Source of the DNA: Pteria penguin
Taxonomy: Eukaryota; Mollusca; Bivalvia; Pterioida; Pteriidae
DNA length: 64,000 bases
Assembly: GCA_035048485.1 (NCBI GenBank)
Contig: CM068587.1
Coordinates: 48,506,496 to 48,570,495 of the forward strand
Direction: 5' to 3'
Shown here: one piece after another, positions 58,017 through 64,000 of the stretch
Layout: every line of letters begins with the position of its first letter
How positions within the stretch are numbered: the first letter of the stretch is position 1
Notes under the pieces: generated by a model
Databases searched by the model: none
What the model was told of the DNA's origin: nothing
What the model saw: the letters and a program-made list of their open reading frames with translations, nothing else
Position numbers and translations under genes: made by a program

Positions 58017-59231
58017 CTGTATAAACAAATGTCACATTGCAATCAATAGCATTTCAAGATATCAAACTTTTATTATATTGATAAAATAGCTCACTGAATA
58101 ATACATACCGCTATTGTATTTTAGTCATTACACGACTTTGGAAGCGTGGAAAATGAAATGAAATAAAACTGAATATAGTGTTTCTATAGAAATTTGTCTT
58201 TTGTTTAAGGGGTTCGTAAATTAATTGCAGAGTGTATTTTCAACCCTACCCAGAATTTACTTATTTATTAATGGTCTGTGTATTCAATATCAACACTTAA
58301 ATTTATAATTGTAAAAGTTCGCATTCCCCAACGAAATCTTATGAAAAATGTAAAATCTTGATGAATGGGGGGATAGGATTGTTTTTCTCTCTCACATTCG
58401 ATTTCCACATGTTTTAATAGGCCGTCGATATTAATGATTAAGCCATATAGAAGACTTTTATAGGTTTTGTCAATTTCAAGTACTAATATTTGCATAACCA
58501 ATGGGATTGCCTGTTAAAGGTGATCGTTGTTTGCAATAGATATTAGCGACATTATACTTTAGAAACTAGACAATATTGATTTCAACACAATACAAAATTA
58601 GGTTTCTTAGATACCACCGAATTAGAATTCAATACGGCAATTCCCTCGCCAAGAGCGAACACCAATCTTAATTAGTTTCTTATATCTTGGCATAAAAGGT
58701 ACTAAATTAGCCCCATATTGTGAGATTTTCTTATGACAGGCAAAATATGGCTAATTTGCTTAAACTTTATCTGGGTTAGACAGAGTAAGAATTTGTCATA
58801 GTGAATTATTTCGGAAATTTATTGTTTTGCTGTTATGATTTATTAGCTGAATTTCTTGCACAAGACAAAACATGTACCAGCGACCGAAGCTAGGGCATGT
58901 GTCACGAGGAAAAACGTATTGTTCAATAATGTAGAAGGGGTACTTGGGAATTGTGGGGGTTAGCGAGTGCAATGTAAATGCAAAGGGAATGTTACAAACA
59001 CATTCAACTGCAAAACAAGATAAGTGCAAAGCCGCGACATAAATAGATAAATAATAGATAGATTAAATTTAATGGTAAACTAATGAAAGCCATCTCCCAT
59101 ATCGTTTAGGGAAATAATAAAGTGAATTAATAATGCATTTAAGAAATAATGATTTTACTGTAAACAAATAAATGAAAGATTAAATACTTCATTTCACAAC
59201 CCATCCACCACAACTCACTCCCTTTCCAAAG

Positions 59232-59257
59232 AAAGAGAGAGAGAGAGAGAGAGAGAA
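59232..59257. repeat. (GA)n microsatellite
   Basis: GA repeats. Confidence 0.95.
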
Positions 59258-60156
59258 AATGAAAGATAGGTATGTTTGATACCAATTTATACGAGATATT
59301 AAGTATGCTACTTTGGGGTTTTTTGTTTGTTTGATTTTTTTTTTATCTGATGCTTGTGAAAAAAAATACTGGGAATATGCAGAATCAGCCAAGAAAACTG
59401 GCAGAGAATATGGGCGTGTGTTACTGAAATCTTTACAATCATCTTCGCCAATCACCATCTTGTATCTTAATTACATCAAAGAACTCCCAATCGCATATTT
59501 CTTAGGTTTAGCCAAGTCTCGGAAGACATGCTTTATTGAATTCCTCCCAATCAGAAAGCTTTCTGCCTGCTTCCTTAGAAGCTCCGCTTTCGCCTTGAAA
59601 ACGCAAATACAACCTACAAGGAATATCTCTGGTAGAAAATATAATTACATAGCTCTTAAATACAATCGACTGTCACAAGCTCTCCGTCAGTAGGCAGCTG
59701 CCAGCGGCGAAAAAGAGAGAATTGGCCCATTACATCAAAATTATACCCTGTGTGTCTCACCATCAAATTGTTTAATTATTAGTGGAGTTAAGGGGCGGGA
59801 ACCTCGTATGCGAACCATCTTTGCTGCACAAAACACGATTAGTGGGAGGGGTTCAGAAGAATGGTATAGAAGACGCCTATAAGATTGCTCTTTTGTTAGA
59901 CGTTCGTCTTGTATTCGCGTGGGTTTTTCTCATGGTGAAGTATCAATTTTATCAGTTGTTGAAAACGCTTTACGTCTAATATATGATATTCTAATCATAC
60001 CACAGCAATCTGTATGTATATTAAAAACTTTATTTCAAAGACAAAGCACGACAATAAAATTAATTTAAAACACAACGATATTCAAGTATTTGTATTTACT
60101 CATATCTTTTAGTTATTTCGTATGTTTGTTTTACTTCTGCCGACGAATTTTACTGC

Positions 60157-60157
<1 letters not shown>

Positions 60158-60206
<49 letters not shown>
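60158..60206. repeat. (AAT)n microsatellite
   Basis: ATA repeats followed by short CAA repeats. Confidence 0.95.
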
Positions 60207-60291
60207 GCAACAACAACAACAACAGTACATTGTAAGGGACGTTGTTTAGAAATTTGTTTATTTAGTTTCTTTGGGGATGTTTTCATTTTCA

Positions 60292-60548
60292 TGGTGAGAA
60301 AGCGTAGCTCACTAGAATGCATGATTGGCATGTGACCTTGTGAGTCCTTGGTTCGAGTGACTGGCTGTTGTCCTGCCTTTCGGGTGAGGCCGTAAAAACC
60401 GTGACGTCTATGCATTAAAGACCACCTCATCGCTCCGGGTGGGTCTGTGGCATAGGTCTAAATTTCTGTGCACGTCTCAAACAAATATCGTCACCATAGA
60501 AGTGGTACAACGTGGGGTGACGTCACACACGAAAACTAACCAAACAAA
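60292..60548 (+). mobile_element. Diverged family-A SINE
   Basis: A weak head, TTGGTTCGAGTGAC, GCCTTTCGGGTGAGGCCGTA, CGCTCCGGGTGGGTCTG and GTGGGGTGACGTCACAC follow the family-A order. Confidence 0.85.
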
Positions 60549-62730
60549 GGTATCAATGAAAAAGTACCGCACTTTACAAAACATTGAATTCTTCTATTTA
60601 TTTATTCATTTATTCGTAAATTAATTTATTTATTACTCGTTTATTAATTGTATCTGTTTTTTATTTAATTAAAATTTTAGACCCTTATCTACATATCCTC
60701 TCTATGTGATAATTCACCAAGGAAAGTTGTATCTATAAAATGTAACGAACGTTACACTTACAATTTCATGACCTCGGCAAAATGCTAACTCCATCAATGT
60801 AACGGAGATGCTTGAAAGCGACAGACCTGTCCCGATATGGCCCGAAACTTGCGTCAATGAACCAGTTCACACGAAATAATATAATTGAAACAAGCACCAA
60901 AGCACCCCCTTTGTAACTTCATAATTATAATTAACTTCCTTCGTTATATTTTATATTTTGACATTTTCTTTGGACAATCTGTTCTCCGAGGACCATTGGC
61001 ATAAAACAATCCACTTTTGCCGGCATGGCCCACGATGGCATTGCACGTCTACGGCCGTCTTTATTATTATTTTCAATCAATTTCAATAATTCTCATAATA
61101 AATCAACCTTAATTGTTTGAGTGATAAAAGGGGGGAAAGTTTGTGGTGGAGAATAATGACTTGATATATAGTCCGATGGGGATTCCCCCAATCTGGTTAT
61201 GTATTATACACGTGTCGTATGCGGTTTTCTTTTTTATGAATAGGCATAGGCAGAAAATAAATAAATACATGTACAACAATAATATGTTTAAAAATTAATT
61301 TTAGATTCATCTATATATCGTCATGTGTGGTACTTATTAAAAAGTGGGGTTGTACCTGTAAAAAGCACTTAAATTAGTCCGACTGTCAATTAATTTTATA
61401 AGAAGTTAAAATACAAAAAAAAAGATGCCCACTAGGTAAATAGTCTGTCTACTTTAAATCCACTTAACGATACTAAACTTTAATAGAAGACTAATGGAAA
61501 GAGGGGGGATTCTGGACTCACTCTGAGATTAAGCTTCTTATGCTTATCTTGGTACTTAAGTTGAAAAAACCTCTTAATTTACATTCCTTTATATCCTCTC
61601 TGGGATAGTTTGCTTCCAGAGGACTCCTCGACAAAATTTTCTCCAAAACAACAAAAACTGAAACAACTACAATAAATAAATAAAGAAAGAAAGAAAGAAA
61701 GATAGACAGAAAAATAAACAAAAATAAAACTGGCAGTAAGTTGTCAATCGGATGCATGGGATGGAGAGACAGGAGCTACTTCGTCAAATAAACTTGATAA
61801 ACAATTTCTATCCATCATATTTTTATATAAATTTTCGATGTCAATCATATTTTGAACGAGCTGATAGAAAACCGTAGCTAGCTATTGTGCTCATTGATCA
61901 AACTCGACAACCTGTTGTTCGGGCATGTATCAACAAATATTACACAATAAAGAGATATTTGTTTCTTTCGTTACACCCAAAGAAATTAATACCAATAATA
62001 CACCTTATACTTCGCATGTCAGATGGCAAGTGAGAACAATAGAGCAATCGTTACCTCCCGGGCCTCGGGACCATGGATCAATGCAGCACTAGAGCACCTA
62101 ATAAACAGGGAATAAAGTGTAGATTGTCCATATTAATTGTTGATAGATAATTACTTATTAATCCGTTATGCGCCATGCAAGAACACAAAATTGGCGACAT
62201 ATTTCGTTAAGACAGGTGCTCCAGATGGTAATGGCTTCGAGGCATCTTGTTAGAAATTCGCACATTTTGTTACAACATTAATGGGAATTATAGATATCGT
62301 ACAAATGATGTGTGAACGTGGCGTGAACGTGGTATCGACACACGTTCAATATGGATCATTTTTACTTAATACCTGACAAACAACAACATAACATTTATGG
62401 GTTTTTTTTCCTTTTTGGATCAGTACCCTTTATAATATATATATACGCACTTTAATTCTATCTCGTATAACTTGCTAATAACTGTTTCAATTCAAACAAT
62501 GTTGTTTATTCAAAGCTTTTTTAAATCTTGATCGATTCCTCTTCATAAACGATAGACAAGTTCGATAGACAAGTTCTTCAAATCTGAATTGCTCTATCAG
62601 TAGTATAAATAAAAAGCGCTCTCAATTTGCAACCGGAAGTCGTTGGTTCGAATTCCAGAAAAGTTCAAATCGAAACCTAGTGTCGCAATGTGACTTGCAT
62701 GCTCTATAGTGATAAGTCTACCCTGGAGTG

Positions 62731-62904
62731 AGGGGCAGGCGTGGTGTTGTGGTAAAGTGCTTGGCTTGCGGCGCCGACGATCCGGGTTCGATTCCCGGGT
62801 TGCGCCACTATGTTTAAGAGGTTGGTAACCTCCTGCTTCCATGTTGCGATATAACTGAAATATTGTTGAAAGCGACGTAAAACACCAATCAACCAACCAA
62901 CCAA
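62731..62904 (+). mobile_element. Complete family-B SINE, 13-bp target duplication (11/13)
   Basis: Head GCGTGGTGTTGTGGTAAAGT, B-box GGTTCGATTCC, body AAGAGGTTGGTAACCTCCTG, end TGAAATATTGTTGAAAGCGA then CGTAAAACACC and a CCAACC tail. CTACCCTGGAGTG (62718-62730) and CTACCCAAGAGTG (62905-62917) flank it. Best copy of this family in the window. Confidence 0.95.
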
Positions 62905-64000
62905 CTACCCAAGAGTGTAATAACCTTCTGTTGCAACGCGAAGGAGTTTAAAGCAGATCAACTTCGAAGTTAAACGACACTAGAAAAGAAACAATACTCA
63001 TACCGAGGGCCATATGTGCCAATATGGAGAACAACACATGATTAACATCTCATATATATATATAAAAAAAGAAAAACCGGACTCGTAAATTTCTATTCCG
63101 TGTCAATTTGGCGTCGTGGTATAAGAAATAATAACATGACGTGCATTTACCATCAATTTGTAATCTTTAATAAATCAGTCGAAACCAGCAAGAACAATAT
63201 GCATGTCATTTACTTGTCATTTTCATAATTTTTAATAAACAGTCTTTACGAACAAACGCTGCTGATCGCGGTGTAGTCAGGAACTCGGGCTATTCCGACT
63301 AAGGATTGATGTCCATGCTATTATTCAGCAATTGTGCATGAAATTTTCATCGTATTAATCATTGTTCCTAAACAAGATAATTGCGCCTAGGATATGTCCA
63401 ATTTTCCCCGCTATGAGGTTCCTAATGACATGATTTCAGAAATGAACGCTTTATGCGAGCTATAATAACTGGTAAAATTTCTCCCAAGTCTGAATTTCAA
63501 TTTGGGAAATGATCAAGATGATATTATAAGTTTACGATAAGGATGGTGAATTAGGCAGATTCGACGAGTGAACTTTATAACAAGCGATTTATGGAGAACA
63601 ATCTGTAGAGAGTCGAGTAATTTGGTAAATGTCACCCGTCGAAAGGTTCTCAACGTAATTCTGTGAAATGCCTCTTAAAGAATTTCCCAGTATCCCCATC
63701 CGCTTGTAGTACGCAGCATCATGGTACGACCTGCTTGATACTCTTTGCACCCAAAATCTATTTTGAACTTCCTTTCGCCAGAAATTTCAGTGAGATACAT
63801 AGAAATCCAGAAAAGAAAATTATTCATTGTTCGTATACGGGATTTGTGTTGATTTTAAAATTTTCTAGATTTATGACATTACACGGAAGCAGGAGACACT
63901 CAACTTTTTAAAGCATATAACTACAGCTCCGAAAATTGGATCGCCCACACTATCAAGAAGTCATGAACTACCATGCAACAAGATAACAAATGAACGAATT
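62905..64000. other. No exon seen
   Basis: Unique AT-rich sequence, probably intronic to prospero. No homeodomain coding on the minus strand. Confidence 0.55.

Larger units (their letters stand above)
58017..64000 (-). other. pros: Part of an upstream prospero intron
   Basis: This stretch lies 5' of the penultimate exon in gene orientation. It is inferred to be intronic because the split arginine codon at the exon start requires another upstream exon, and no matching homeodomain exon is visible before the window ends. It contains two SINEs (60292 and 62731), an (AAT)n tract and a (GA)n tract. An open frame on the plus strand at 59313-59693 has no recognised similarity. Confidence 0.75.

Noticed and set aside
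59313..59693. 126-residue plus-strand open frame in the prospero intron
   Set aside because: No similarity recognised. It starts in T-rich DNA, and no splice structure or partner exon is visible.
58017..64000. Upstream homeodomain exon of prospero
   Set aside because: The minus strand was scanned for coding of the conserved first homeodomain part (for example FPDIKFNK-like) and none was found. It must be beyond the window.

Overview
This window is animal genomic DNA, AT-rich and gene-poor, with no bacterial-style gene layout. Its transposon content (tRNA-headed SINEs with CAAT- or CAAC-type tails, a non-LTR reverse-transcriptase remnant, poly-G-containing MITEs, many minisatellites and microsatellites) and the sequence of its one recognisable gene suggest a lophotrochozoan, most likely a mollusc. 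The mollusc call is inference from repeat style; the metazoan call is firm.

The only confident protein-coding sequence is two exons on the minus strand, 58016-57872 and 52570-52385. They encode the C-terminal 109 residues of a Prospero/Prox transcription factor, that is, the end of its homeo-Prospero domain. The two exons join in phase 0 across a 5,301-bp intron, and the reading frame ends in a stop. The exons encoding the start of the homeodomain and the N-terminal part must lie beyond base 64000.

Bases 1-52384, downstream of prospero, hold no gene I can support. Repeats by region: 0.2-0.9 kb, a decayed LINE 3' end; 1.1-2.9 kb, a 77-bp tandem array split by an 851-bp insertion with a 14-bp target duplication; 4.2-7.0 kb, SINEs, an 80-bp tandem repeat and a poly-G MITE; 15.8-17.8 kb, nested SINEs plus a YADD-containing LINE fragment; 19.4-20.9 kb, a MITE with 5-bp target duplication and two adjacent minisatellites; 22.2 kb, an 87-bp near-perfect hairpin; 28.4-29.0 kb, a TTAA-flanked MITE carrying NRF1-, E-box- and forkhead-like motifs; 32.3 kb, another MITE; 34.3-37.3 kb, a 3.1-kb array of 40-43-bp units; 41-43 kb, SINEs and a trinucleotide array; 44-45 kb, long AT microsatellites. 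At 49.8-50.7 kb, two RFX X-box matches and CRE sites form a candidate regulatory cluster about 2 kb 3' of prospero.

I found no undescribed multi-gene system. The points most worth following up are the prospero exons and their flanking candidate control elements, the insertions whose boundaries can be read directly from target duplications or an in-window empty site, the shared 3' ends of two SINE families, and the large 43-bp array with a decayed relative 10 kb away.
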